NCBI GenBank assembly: GCA_945861615.1
Contig: CAMAVH010000013.1
Span: forward strand, 1 to 37,078
Direction of reading: 5' to 3'
Origin: Rhizobium sp. Q54
Lineage (GTDB): Bacteria > Pseudomonadota > Alphaproteobacteria > SMXQ01
Length of the DNA: 37,078 bases
Below, in pieces: positions 1-8,650 of the stretch; positions within the stretch are counted from its first letter, which is position 1; each line of letters opens with the position of its first letter. Under the pieces are notes generated by a model. That model was not told the DNA's origin. It did not search any database and was given only the letters and a program-made list of their open reading frames with translations. The translations under genes were made by a program, and so were the position numbers.

Positions 1-1074
1 GCTCTTCTCCGAAGCGCCTGGCTCGGCGATGCCCAGCAGCAGCGTCTTGAGATCGAAGCGGTCGAGATCGACATCGACGGAGGCCGCATCGGGCTGGCCG
101 CGCGCGCCTTCCGTGAACAGGAAACTGCCGGCGATGCGGCTGTCCTGAAAGACGCCCTGTAGCGACGCCAAGGCCCAGCGGTCGCCCTCATGGTCGAGAT
201 CGCCCTGCAGCGTCACGGGAAAATCGAGCGGGCGCGCATAGCCGAACAGTTTCAGAAAGGCGGCAAAATTCCCGATGTCGAGCGTGAGCCCTCCCCTGAC
301 GCCGTCGAAGTCCAGCGGCTCGTCGATGGCGCCCTTGAATGCGATTTCGGCCGAGCCGCTCGTCGCGGTGAATTCGGCGGGATAAGCCTGCGTGGCATCG
401 CGCATTTGGGCATAAGAGCCGCCCGCGACGTCGAGCTGCAGCGGGATGTCGTTGTAAGCGCCCTCTGCCGTGAAGCGCGCGCCGCCCGACACATCGGGCG
501 CAAGCGTCGCCTCGTCGAGGTCGATACGGATGTCCTGTCGCCCCTCCGAGCGATAGATAATGAGCAGATCGCTCAGCAGCAGATCCTTCACATCGGGAAA
601 TTGCCGGCGATTCTGCGGCACCAGCGCGAGACCGGCGGCCTTGGCCGTCTCCACGGACGGCGCATCTCCGCCGAAGCGCCAATTGCGCTCGCCGTCCTCG
701 CGCCGCTCCAGCAGCATTTCGCTGCCTTCCAGCCGCAGCACGTCGTACTGCACGACGCCGCGCGCCAGCGCCGGCAGATAGACGACGGCCGTCAAGCGGC
801 CGATGCGCATCATATTGGGCGAGGCGCCCCACTCGGCGTTGGCGACGCTGAGGTCGCGAATTTCGAGCTTCAGGTAACGGCCCCAGGCAAGGCGTAGATC
901 GCCGACCGTGACCTCGCGCCCGAGCGAACCGCTCGCCACGCGCTGGATCAGGGGCCGCAGATCGGCGGTGAAGAGATAGACCAGGCCGGCAGCCGGCAGG
1001 AGGAAGAGGACGCCGAGCACGGCCCCGACGATCCACCAGATCTTGCGCCGACGGGAGCGGTCACCCCTTCTCAT
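1..1074 (-). CDS. AsmA family protein, C-terminus beyond the left edge
   Basis: Reading the minus strand from the ATG at 1072-1074, one frame stays open for 358 codons to the window edge. It starts with a basic stretch (MRRGDRSRRRK) and one membrane anchor at about residues 12-36. A repetitive beta-rich periplasmic part follows, with the AsmA-type pattern 'LGREVTVGDLRLAWG...LEIRDLSVAN' at about 51-78. AsmA-like proteins are inner-membrane anchored, face the periplasm and are linked to outer-membrane biogenesis and lipid transfer. That role is family knowledge, not visible here. The gene diverges from the LysE gene across a gap of about 130 bp. The Arg-rich reading of the same strand inside this region is an out-of-frame shadow. 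Confidence 0.85.
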   Translation of the reverse strand, partial: MRRGDRSRRRKIWWIVGAVLGVLFLLPAAGLVYLFTADLRPLIQRVASGSLGREVTVGDLRLAWGRYLKLEIRDLSVANAEWGASPNMMRIGRLTAVVYLPALARGVVQYDVLRLEGSEMLLERREDGERNWRFGGDAPSVETAKAAGLALVPQNRRQFPDVKDLLLSDLLIIYRSEGRQDIRIDLDEATLAPDVSGGARFTAEGAYNDIPLQLDVAGGSYAQMRDATQAYPAEFTATSGSAEIAFKGAIDEPLDFDGVRGGLTLDIGNFAAFLKLFGYARPLDFPVTLQGDLDHEGDRWALASLQGVFQDSRIAGSFLFTEGARGQPDAASVDVDLDRFDLKTLLLGIAEPGASEKS

Positions 1075-1204
1075 AATCGGTTCAAGCCTTTACGGGTGCG
1101 GACAGCGTCATTATGCGCCGTCATGCCTGGGTTGCAAACGCCGGCAGTTGCACCGACGTTCCGAGCGATGCACTCTGCGGCCGGTCCTTGCCGCAGGATT
1201 TGAC

Positions 1205-1849
1205 ATGCTCGCCGTTTCCGTTCCCACGCTCGCCGCCTTCGCCCTCGTCGCCCTCGGCATGGTGCTAACGCCCGGCCCGAACATGATCTATCTGCTCAGC
1301 CGCGCGATCCTGCAGGGCCGCGCCGCCGGCTTTATTTCCCTGCTGGGCGTGCTACTCGGCTTCGTCGCCTACATGCTCGCCGCCGCCTTCGGTTTGACCG
1401 CCCTGCTGATCGCGGTTCCCTTCGCCTATGAGACGCTGCAATGGGCGGGCGCCGCCTATCTGCTGTGGCTGGCCTGGAACGCCGTGCGCCCCGGCGCTCG
1501 GTCCGTTCTGCAGCCGCGCCGCGATCTCGCCGTCGACGGCTCGGGCAAGCTGTTCGTCATGGGGCTGCTGACCAATCTGCTCAATCCGAAGATCGCTGTG
1601 CTCTATCTGTCGCTGTTGCCCCAGTTCATCGATCCGGCGCGCGGACAGGTTCTTTTGCAAGGCGTCACGCTCGGCCTGACGCAGATCGCCATCAGCTTCA
1701 CGGTCAACGCGCTCATCGTGCTCGCCGCCGGCTCGATCTCCGCTTGGTTCGCCACCCGTCCCTCCTGGCTGAAGGCGCAGCGCTGGCTGATGGCCGGCAT
1801 CCTCGCCGGCCTCGCCGTGCGTCTCGCGATGGAAAAGCGCGCGGCTTAA
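1205..1849 (+). CDS. LysE/RhtB family amino-acid exporter
   Basis: The protein has 214 residues, the usual size for the LysE/RhtB translocators, inner-membrane exporters of amino acids and their analogues. The family signature TPGPNMIYLL lies at residues 22-31, directly after the first hydrophobic segment. 'GLLTNLLNPKIAVLYLSLLPQFI' near the middle is the second conserved block, and about six membrane segments are visible. The frame is open from 1043, but the ATG at 1205 is preferred: GCAGGA precedes it at ribosome-binding distance and the family N-terminus (MLAVSVPTLAAF) begins there. The substrate cannot be told from sequence. The alpha/beta hydrolase follows 83 bp downstream on the same strand, so the two may be cotranscribed. 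Confidence 0.9.
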   Translation: MLAVSVPTLAAFALVALGMVLTPGPNMIYLLSRAILQGRAAGFISLLGVLLGFVAYMLAAAFGLTALLIAVPFAYETLQWAGAAYLLWLAWNAVRPGARSVLQPRRDLAVDGSGKLFVMGLLTNLLNPKIAVLYLSLLPQFIDPARGQVLLQGVTLGLTQIAISFTVNALIVLAAGSISAWFATRPSWLKAQRWLMAGILAGLAVRLAMEKRAA

Positions 1850-1932
1850 AAGCTGTTGGCGGCGATAGACCATCTCCCTAATATCGCCGCGCATAACAAA
1901 CGCGACACGCGTATCGCAGGGAGAAATACACC

Positions 1933-3216
1933 ATGGCCAGTTCTGCCATTGAACGCCGCACGACCCGTTGGCAACAGCAGCGCTGGGTGCTCGACGCCGT
2001 CATCAAAGCCGTCGGCCCGGAATGGGACCAAGGCCGCATCGCCTCCAAGAGCAAGCCGGGCGGCGAAACCGCCGAGAAGGATTTCCGCGCCGCGGCGCGC
2101 CGTATGCGCAAGTTCGACGACATGCACCGCGAATTCGCCAGCGCCGCGCGCAAGCGCCAGGCGCGCGCCAAGGCCTTCGAGGATCAGGGCCGTTTCGTCT
2201 CGGCCGGCGAAAGCTATATCGCCGCCGCGCTGCTCTGGGCCTCGGCCTGCTGGCCGATCTTCGAGGCGAACGAGACGCTGCACGCCTACGAAGAACAGAT
2301 GAACGCCTGCTACGCCAAGTTTATCAAATATGCGCCGCATCCGATCGAGAAGGTCGAGGTGCCGTTCGGCAAGTCCTCGCTGCCCGGCTATCTGCACTTG
2401 CCGCGCAAGCCGGCCCCCGGCGAAAAATTCCCCTGCGTTATCTCGATCGGCGGCATGGACGGCAGCAAAGAGAACATGGTTTCGATCTACGGCGACCGGT
2501 TTCTCGCGCGCGGCCTCGCCGTGCTGGCGATCGACGGCCCCGGCCAAGCCGAATCGGCGTCGCGCAACATCTTCTTCACGCCGACGAATTTCGGCGCAGC
2601 CGGCCTTGCCATCCATAAATTCCTGTCGGGCAAGAAGAACATCGACATCGACAAGCTCGCCATTCGTAGTTCAAGTTTTGGCAGCTATTTCGGCAGCGTC
2701 GCGTCCGCCGCCCTCGGCGACAAGATCAAGGGCTATGCCGTCGCCGGCGTGTGCCACGAACCTGGCTGCCATACGATCTTCAACATGGCCTCGCCGACCT
2801 TCAAGGCGCGCTTCATGTTCATGTCGGGCTATGACGACGAGGCGGCCTTCGACCGCTTCTGCAAGACCATCGATCTCAGGCCCTTCGCGCCGAAGATCAA
2901 GGCGCCCTACATGGTGGTGGCCGGCGAGAACGACCAGTTGTCGCCGATCGAGCATACCGAAGAGCTGTTCGAGCGGATCACCGCGCCGAAACGCCTGGTG
3001 ATCTACGAAGGCGCCAACCACAGCGTCGCCGATGCGCCGAGCGTCGACAATGGCGATGAGAAGAACAGCCTGATCGCCGACTGGCTGCTCGACCGTATCA
3101 ACGGCAAGCCGTTCCAATCCGAGCGGGTCTGGGTGACGTCCTCGGGTCAGGCCGTGGTGACGCCTTATGGCAAGGTCCAGCCGAGCAAAGCCAAAACCAA
3201 GCGCCGCAAGGCCTGA
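1933..3216 (+). CDS. alpha/beta hydrolase, FrsA/dihydroxypseudooxynicotine-hydrolase-like
   Basis: This 427-residue protein has a helical N-terminal part (about 1-135) followed by an alpha/beta-hydrolase domain. That layout fits the FrsA/DUF1100 group, which includes C-C bond hydrolases such as 2,6-dihydroxypseudooxynicotine hydrolase. The likely triad is Ser248 in 'RSSSFGS' (a variant nucleophile elbow whose first Gly is Ser), Asp334 in 'AGENDQLSP' and His363 in 'EGANHSV'. The oxyanion region 'SIGGMDGSKE' is at 171-180. The start is supported by GGGAGA about 8 nt upstream of ATG 1933. There is no signal peptide, so it should be cytoplasmic. The C-terminal tail is Lys/Arg-rich. A strong terminator follows the stop. 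The substrate is unknown; the family match is by pattern. Confidence 0.85.
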   Translation: MASSAIERRTTRWQQQRWVLDAVIKAVGPEWDQGRIASKSKPGGETAEKDFRAAARRMRKFDDMHREFASAARKRQARAKAFEDQGRFVSAGESYIAAALLWASACWPIFEANETLHAYEEQMNACYAKFIKYAPHPIEKVEVPFGKSSLPGYLHLPRKPAPGEKFPCVISIGGMDGSKENMVSIYGDRFLARGLAVLAIDGPGQAESASRNIFFTPTNFGAAGLAIHKFLSGKKNIDIDKLAIRSSSFGSYFGSVASAALGDKIKGYAVAGVCHEPGCHTIFNMASPTFKARFMFMSGYDDEAAFDRFCKTIDLRPFAPKIKAPYMVVAGENDQLSPIEHTEELFERITAPKRLVIYEGANHSVADAPSVDNGDEKNSLIADWLLDRINGKPFQSERVWVTSSGQAVVTPYGKVQPSKAKTKRRKA

Positions 3217-3220
3217 ACAA

Positions 3221-3251
3221 AAAAGCCCGCGACGATCTCGCGGGCTTTTTC
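3221..3251. terminator. bidirectional Rho-independent terminator
   Basis: A perfect 12-bp stem (AAAAGCCCGCGA at 3221-3232 pairing with 3238-3249) encloses a 5-nt loop. An A-run lies on one side and a T-run on the other. It lies between the stop of the alpha/beta hydrolase (+) and the stop of the M24 gene (-), so it can end both convergent transcripts. Confidence 0.9.
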
Positions 3252-3273
3252 TTGGCGTGCCGCTCGTCCGCCG

Positions 3274-4479
3274 TTAGGCGCTGCGCCGGAACCCGCGCGG
3301 CGCCTTATGCAGGCGCTCGATGCCATCCTTCTTGATCAGCACCAGCTCGCCGGTCTGCACGCCGGCCTTGGCATCCTTGGTCATGACCGACGGCTGCACG
3401 ACGATGGTCATGCCTTCGGCCAAGGTCATGTTCGGCACCGATGCCGATGGCCGCTCGCGGGTGCCGAGGATCGGCTGCATATAGCCGCCGACATAGCCAT
3501 GGACCAAATCGTCGCAGACCGTGTAGCCCGCGGCGGCGATGCTGGAGGCAACGTCGAGAATCTCGTCCATCGTCGTGCCGGCGCGCATCACCTTGAGGAT
3601 GCCGAGGAAAGCCTCCTCGGCGGCGTCATGCAGATCGGCATAGAGCGGGGTCGGGTCGGCGGCGACCGAGATGGTGCGCTGCAATTGGCCGGGATAAGAC
3701 CAGTAAGAGGCGGCGATCTCGGTGAAGACCACGTCGCCCGCCTTGACCTTGCGATTGCGCGCCACTTGCGACGGCACGCAGCAGGACGGATCGGCCATTG
3801 AGGTGACGCCGGTGTAATGGATCTGCGTCATCCCGCCCCACGGCACATAAGCGCGTTCGATGACGTCGGCCAGTTGATATTCGGTCAGCCCCGGCTTGAG
3901 TTCGCGCTCCAGCGCCTCGACCGCCGCGTCGGTCATGGCGCAGCCGACGCGCAGGAATTCCAGTTCCTCGGCCGATTTGATCGAACGTTCCTTAGTATAG
4001 GCCTTGCTCATATCGACCGGCGTGATGCCGGCGGCGACGAAGCGCTCATGCAGCGCATGACCGTAGGAGCCGATAATGCCGACCGATTTGCCCTTGGCGC
4101 CGCGCTTCAGCAATTCCTTGATCATCAGCGACGTGCTGCCCTCCGCCGCCCAATCGACCATGGTCTTGGGCGCCAGGATGCGCGCCAGGGCTGCGTTGTT
4201 GGGATTCTTGACGAACAGCGCGTCGGTCTGGCCCGGGGTGAAGACGACGTAATGGCCGCCGCCCGGCGGCCAGCCGGTGAGCCATTGAATCGCCGAGCCT
4301 TTGCGGTCGCCGCCCGACATCAACACATGATCGACGCCGGCTTCGGCCATGGCGGCCGACAGCGCCTTGCGCCGCCGCTCCATTTCGGCGGCCGAGAAAA
4401 CCGGCACCTCGGCCTCCAACAGGGCGCGCTGCGCCGCCGTCAGGCGCGCGGGAAAATCGTCGAGAACGCGGGTCGTCAT
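3274..4479 (-). CDS. M24-fold (creatinase/aminopeptidase P-like) protein without the metal ligand set
   Basis: The protein has 401 residues: an N-terminal creatinase-like domain (about 30-165) and a C-terminal 'pita-bread' M24 domain (about 175-390). ATG 4479 is chosen over an in-frame ATG seven codons upstream because GGGAGA stands just before it. The M24 metal ligands, usually Asp-Asp-His-Glu-Glu, align to Glu254 ('FTEIAAS'), Gln265 ('PGQLQRT'), His327 ('LVHGYVGGY'), Gln362 ('VVQPSV') and Gln375 ('AGVQTGE'). Only the His remains. A dinuclear metallopeptidase is therefore unlikely. A metal-free C-N hydrolase like creatinase, or a binding protein, fits better. The gene lies downstream of the TctAB permease on the same strand, separated by 336 bp, and may process its substrate. 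Confidence 0.85.
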   Translation of the reverse strand: MTTRVLDDFPARLTAAQRALLEAEVPVFSAAEMERRRKALSAAMAEAGVDHVLMSGGDRKGSAIQWLTGWPPGGGHYVVFTPGQTDALFVKNPNNAALARILAPKTMVDWAAEGSTSLMIKELLKRGAKGKSVGIIGSYGHALHERFVAAGITPVDMSKAYTKERSIKSAEELEFLRVGCAMTDAAVEALERELKPGLTEYQLADVIERAYVPWGGMTQIHYTGVTSMADPSCCVPSQVARNRKVKAGDVVFTEIAASYWSYPGQLQRTISVAADPTPLYADLHDAAEEAFLGILKVMRAGTTMDEILDVASSIAAAGYTVCDDLVHGYVGGYMQPILGTRERPSASVPNMTLAEGMTIVVQPSVMTKDAKAGVQTGELVLIKKDGIERLHKAPRGFRRSA

Positions 4480-4815
4480 ACAGTCGTCTCCCTGGATCAT
4501 AAGCGATTGATTTTCGCAGGAATGCCCGGAGGCCCGCAGGAACGGCTGGAGATGCAGCCTGCAGGGCGCATCACGCGAGACGCGACGGCCGCAATGTACT
4601 CCCCTGGTCCGGCGGGCTTGAGCCTGCTCTTGCTTGCATCATGCACCGTCGCCGTGACCGAGACAACCGACGGCGCGTATCGCCAGATGAACCCTCATCC
4701 GTCCGCTGGGAAGAAGGGCCCTCCGCGGCCTCGCAACCTTCTTGGCGGCGGCCATAGGCATGGCCGCGGAGGGGGGGGCCGTCGCCCGCTGCGGCGGGCG
4801 ACGGAGTCTCGTTCG
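4480..4815. other. intergenic stretch with two hairpins
   Basis: No convincing gene is seen between the permease stop and the start of the M24 gene; the frames here are Arg-rich shadows. Next to the permease stop, 4781-4802 forms a perfect 9-bp stem with a 4-nt loop. A longer hairpin pairs about 4719-4730 with 4762-4773 around a loop of about 31 nt and is followed by a run of G. Neither has a T-run on the minus strand, so they could be attenuating or Rho-type ends of the permease transcript. The M24 promoter should lie in the part near 4500, but I cannot place it. Confidence 0.5.
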
Positions 4816-6909
4816 CTATACGGTCGGAATCATGCGCAAGGCCGGGATCCATTCGCCGATATAGGTCTGCGGCCAGGGAATTGTGAGCAATTGATCGAAG
4901 ACGAAGTAGATGAACGCGACCAAGGCGATGACCTGCGGAATGACCAGTTTCCAAGGCTCGCGATTTTCGATGCGCATGAACAGGACGACGAAGATCGCCA
5001 CGGTCGGCAACACGCCGATCAGCGCCATGGATGCGAGGAAGCCGAGCACCCAGCCGAAGAAGAATATCGCGGCGCGGCGCAGCACCATGGACCGCGGGAT
5101 ATCCGACATATCGGTCGCTAGGTCCATATGGATGCGCGCCTGCAACTCTTTCTTCGGTTTCGTCCCCGGAGGCAAGTCCTTCACCGGCTCCGGCGCCGGG
5201 CGCGTCACCGGTTTGGCGCGCTGGAAGACCTGATAGACGAAGCTGATCGCGGCGGCGCTGAAGGCCATGACGCCGACGATCATCGGCGCGATTTTAGCAT
5301 CGTCGTTCCAGCCTGATGCTTGGTAGAGCATGACCCCGACCAGCAGCAGGAAGAATACGTAGAACCCCTGCTCCGCTTTCAGCTTCGGCGCGCCCAGTCC
5401 CATGAGCATGTTTTTGACGCCGCCATGATACTTCACGTCGCGCAGGAAAGGCCCCAACAGGCTCATCGCCGCGAGAGCGAGTAGAGCGACCACGACTGGG
5501 CGTAGCAGCCAATCGGCGCCGTAGCGTTCGATCGAGATGAACATGTAGCGTTCGACGATCGAGCCCAGCACGACGCCGAGGATGAGGGGCGGACGCGGCC
5601 ACCGCAGATGCTTCATCGTCCAACCGAGCATGCTGAAGGCAAGCAGCGCGTAGAGATCGCCCCATTGGCGCGTCGCCTGAAACGCGCCGATATAGACGAC
5701 CGCGAGAACGCCCGGCAGCAGCAGCGTATAGCGCAGCAGGGCGAGCTTGGCGAAATAGCCGCTGAACATGAAACAGAGGCCGGCGCCCAAGACATTGGCG
5801 ATCGCGACCGACCACACCATCGAATAGGTGACTTGCAAGTCTTTGCCCAACATGTCCGGTCCGGGGACCAAGCCGTGGATCAAGAACGCGCCGAGCAGGA
5901 TGGCCATGCTGGCCGAGCCCGGCACGCCGAACGCCACCGTCGGCACCAGTGCGCCGCCGTTGATCGAGTTGTTGGCGCTTTCCGGCGCGATGACGCCACG
6001 CACGTCGCCAGTGCCGAACGTTTTGTCGGCGCCCTTCACGGTCTGCAGAGCGTGGCTATAGGCGATCCAATCGACGACCGAGGAACCGAGACCCGGGATC
6101 GCGCCGATGCCGGCGCCCATCGCACCGCAGCGCATGACAAGGCCCCAATTGCGCAGCGTGTCCCGCATGCCCTGAATCATGCCCTTGCGCATGTCGAACT
6201 TGGTGTCCGGCGGCGCGATCGACGTGCGCTTGATCATCAAGTCGGTCAGTTCCGGCAAGGCGAACAGGCCGAGCACCATAGGAACGAGCGGCAAGCCGTC
6301 CCATAGATAGAGACTGTCCATCGTCCAGCGCAGCGTGCCGGTTTGCGGATCGGAGCCGATCATCGACAGCATCAGGCCGAAGCCGGCCGCCGCCAAACCG
6401 CGCAGCGGCGCGCTGCCGGACAGCACCGCCACCATGGAAATGCCGAAGATCGAAAAGGCCAGCAACTCCGGCGAACCGATGTAAAGCATGACCGGACGCA
6501 ACAGCGGAATCGTCAAGGCGAGCAGAGCCGCGCCGCATAGGCCGCCGAGTAGCGATGCGGTATACGCGGCGCTCAAGGCGCGCCCTGCTTCACCATTTTT
6601 CGCCATCGGAAAGCCGTCCATCACCGTCGCCTGCGCGCCTGACGTGCCGGGGACGCCGAACATGACGGCGGGAATCGTATCACTGGTGTTGGTCACCGCG
6701 CTCATGCCGAGCAACATCGCGAACGCGGCGTATCGATCCATGTCGAACGTGAAGGGCAGCAGCAACGCCATGCCGACAAGACCGCCGATGCCCGGAATGA
6801 TACCCAGCGCCAATCCCATGACAACGCCAAGGAAGAGGAAGCCCAATCGGCTCGGATCGACAATGATAAAGAAGGCCTCGATCGCCGCATCCAACATCGA
6901 CACGTCCAT
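4816..6909 (-). CDS. tctA: tripartite tricarboxylate transporter permease, TctA-TctB fusion
   Basis: The protein has 697 residues, against about 500 for TctA alone. Residues 1-500 are TctA, the large membrane subunit, with both conserved repeats: 'GIIPGIGGLVG' at 36-46 and 'GAIPGLGSSVVDWIAY' in the second half, plus 'FGVPGTSGAQATVMDGFP'. From about 510 a new hydrophobic unit ('FYVFFLLLVGVMLYQASGW') and several further membrane helices match the small TctB subunit. The linker between them has a Pro/Lys-rich stretch near 570-585. Such permeases import carboxylates using a periplasmic BUG/TctC receptor. None is adjacent; the only BUG gene in the window starts 6 kb away. The gene diverges from the two-component pair, which probably controls it. 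Confidence 0.93.
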   Translation of the reverse strand: MDVSMLDAAIEAFFIIVDPSRLGFLFLGVVMGLALGIIPGIGGLVGMALLLPFTFDMDRYAAFAMLLGMSAVTNTSDTIPAVMFGVPGTSGAQATVMDGFPMAKNGEAGRALSAAYTASLLGGLCGAALLALTIPLLRPVMLYIGSPELLAFSIFGISMVAVLSGSAPLRGLAAAGFGLMLSMIGSDPQTGTLRWTMDSLYLWDGLPLVPMVLGLFALPELTDLMIKRTSIAPPDTKFDMRKGMIQGMRDTLRNWGLVMRCGAMGAGIGAIPGLGSSVVDWIAYSHALQTVKGADKTFGTGDVRGVIAPESANNSINGGALVPTVAFGVPGSASMAILLGAFLIHGLVPGPDMLGKDLQVTYSMVWSVAIANVLGAGLCFMFSGYFAKLALLRYTLLLPGVLAVVYIGAFQATRQWGDLYALLAFSMLGWTMKHLRWPRPPLILGVVLGSIVERYMFISIERYGADWLLRPVVVALLALAAMSLLGPFLRDVKYHGGVKNMLMGLGAPKLKAEQGFYVFFLLLVGVMLYQASGWNDDAKIAPMIVGVMAFSAAAISFVYQVFQRAKPVTRPAPEPVKDLPPGTKPKKELQARIHMDLATDMSDIPRSMVLRRAAIFFFGWVLGFLASMALIGVLPTVAIFVVLFMRIENREPWKLVIPQVIALVAFIYFVFDQLLTIPWPQTYIGEWIPALRMIPTV

Positions 6910-7222
6910 TTCGCGACTCCCGCTTTTAGGTTCCGTGCGCCCGCGACAGACGCCGGAGTTTTATATCGGCCCGCGCGTGGAGCGCGAATGCAAGAGCGTC
7001 ACCTTGAATGGTCCTGGCGAAGGCTCAACTTTTTTCTGACAATACTCGTGAAAAAATTAACGCTGCGGTACGCCGGCTCTGCGTGCGGTTCATCTCCATA
7101 AACATAGACGTTAAAAAGCGTTTTCTTTTTTGAACACTTCGCGCGCGTGGCCGCAGCGCGCCGATATGTTAGAAGCAAGGCGGCGGCTGTTGCGAGAGCC
7201 GCATCTTAGGAATGTGGTCGCC

Positions 7223-8650
7223 ATGATCGATTGGATACGCCGCGTGCCCATGACCATTCGTCTGCCTCTTCTGGCCGGCGCGATGATCTTCGGCGTCGCG
7301 ATTACATCGACGCAGATAGCCATCCACGCGCTCTCTGGGCGCTTCGAAAAACAGATCGAGACGGTCGGTCGCGTCTACCTCGACGGCTTGGCGGCCGCCT
7401 TACTGCCGGACCTGCAGCGCGACGACGAGGCTGCGGCGCGGCGCGCGCTCGATCATGCCTTCGCCTTCCATGAGGGCATCGCCGAACGCCGCATCATCGT
7501 GCTCGACGGCACGGGCCGCATCATCGCGCAAGCCGCGCGCGGCGATCTCGGCGGCCGGCCTTTCGGCGTGCCCGACGGCATGCGCGCCGGCGGTTCCGGC
7601 CTCGCCTTCGACGACGATGGCATGGCGATCTGGACCTGGCGGCCGATTGAAGATAACGGACGGCGGCTCGCCGTTGTCGGCGCCCATCTCGATATCGCCG
7701 AATTCGCCATCGACATGCGCCGCCTGCGCTGGCTTCTGATTTTCGGCGATCTGCTGTTCAGCAGCGTACTGGCAATCGCGGGGTTCCTTCTCGCGCGCCG
7801 TCTGCAACGCCCTCTCGATATCCTCACCGGACGATTGCGCGATGCCGCCGACCAGCCGCCGCAGCGAATCGGCGAACGCGACATCCCGATCGACGACGGC
7901 GAAGTCGCCCGCATGCTGCGCGCCTACAACAGCATGGTGGACGCGAGCCGAGAGCGCGAGGAAATCGTGGTGCAGGTCGTCAAGCAGGAGCGCGAGGCCG
8001 TGCTTGGACGCCTTATCGCGACCATCGCGCATGAGGTCCGCAATCCGCTGGCAGGCATCCTCACGGCCGTCGGCACCGCGCGCAAATTCGGCGAGCGGCC
8101 AGAAGCCCGCACCTCGTCTCTCGACTTCATCGAACGCGGCATCCTCGCCTTGCAAGCGGTCGTCGAAGCGACTCTCGACACTCACCGCGCGCAGGCATCA
8201 TGGCGCGATCTTCGCCAACAGGACATTGAGGATATGCGCGTGCTGGCCGCGGCTGAGGCTAAGTCGCGCGGCGTCGCCGTCGACATCGCGGTCGACATCG
8301 CCGAAAACGTTCCGGTCGGAGCGACCGAGGTGCGCCAGATATTGTTGAATCTTCTGCTCAATGCCGTGGCCGCGAGCCGGTCGGGCGGCATCGTAAAGTT
8401 GCGCGGACAAGCCGGCTCCGACGCGGTAGAATTCGACATATGGGACGAGGGCTCCGGCATGACACCTGACATGACGCAGCGGCTGGAAGGCAATGACGAC
8501 GCGCGCCGCAGCGCCGGCCTCGGCATCGAGATGATCGCCAAGCTCGTCAAGCGCCTGCACGGCCATCTCACCGTCGAATCGACCTCAACGGCGGGCACGC
8601 ACGTCAGCCTCAACTTTCCCTACCGCCTTCCGGCGACGCCCGTCGAATGA
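7223..8650 (+). CDS. membrane sensor histidine kinase
   Basis: A 475-residue kinase is read from ATG 7223. The frame is open from a TTG at 7130, with another ATG at 7166. 7223 is preferred because AGGA lies upstream and a short N-terminus then leads straight into the first membrane helix (12-32). A periplasmic sensor region (about 40-168) is followed by the second helix (171-191), a HAMP-like segment, and the H-box 'IATIAHEVRNPLAG' with phospho-His270. The ATPase part has the N-box (Asn380), 'DEGSGM' (408-413) and 'GLGIEM' (432-437). Its 3' end overlaps the response regulator by four bases (ATGA). It diverges from the TctAB permease, so carboxylate sensing is a reasonable inference. Confidence 0.92.
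   Translation: MIDWIRRVPMTIRLPLLAGAMIFGVAITSTQIAIHALSGRFEKQIETVGRVYLDGLAAALLPDLQRDDEAAARRALDHAFAFHEGIAERRIIVLDGTGRIIAQAARGDLGGRPFGVPDGMRAGGSGLAFDDDGMAIWTWRPIEDNGRRLAVVGAHLDIAEFAIDMRRLRWLLIFGDLLFSSVLAIAGFLLARRLQRPLDILTGRLRDAADQPPQRIGERDIPIDDGEVARMLRAYNSMVDASREREEIVVQVVKQEREAVLGRLIATIAHEVRNPLAGILTAVGTARKFGERPEARTSSLDFIERGILALQAVVEATLDTHRAQASWRDLRQQDIEDMRVLAAAEAKSRGVAVDIAVDIAENVPVGATEVRQILLNLLLNAVAASRSGGIVKLRGQAGSDAVEFDIWDEGSGMTPDMTQRLEGNDDARRSAGLGIEMIAKLVKRLHGHLTVESTSTAGTHVSLNFPYRLPATPVE

Noticed and set aside
188-1036. Long Arg-rich minus-strand frame of 282 codons
   Set aside because: It is out of frame with the AsmA protein on the same strand. Its Arg/Ala/Gly-only composition is the usual shadow in high-GC DNA.
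4571-4954. 127-codon minus-strand frame before the M24 gene
   Set aside because: It overlaps the permease end in another frame, is rich in Arg and Ser, and has no ribosome-binding site or recognisable domain.
6990-7003. GG-N10-GC match on the minus strand before the TctAB permease, possible sigma54 promoter
   Set aside because: Only the bare GG/GC spacing and part of the -24 box match, and the neighbouring regulator lacks the loop needed for sigma54 activation.
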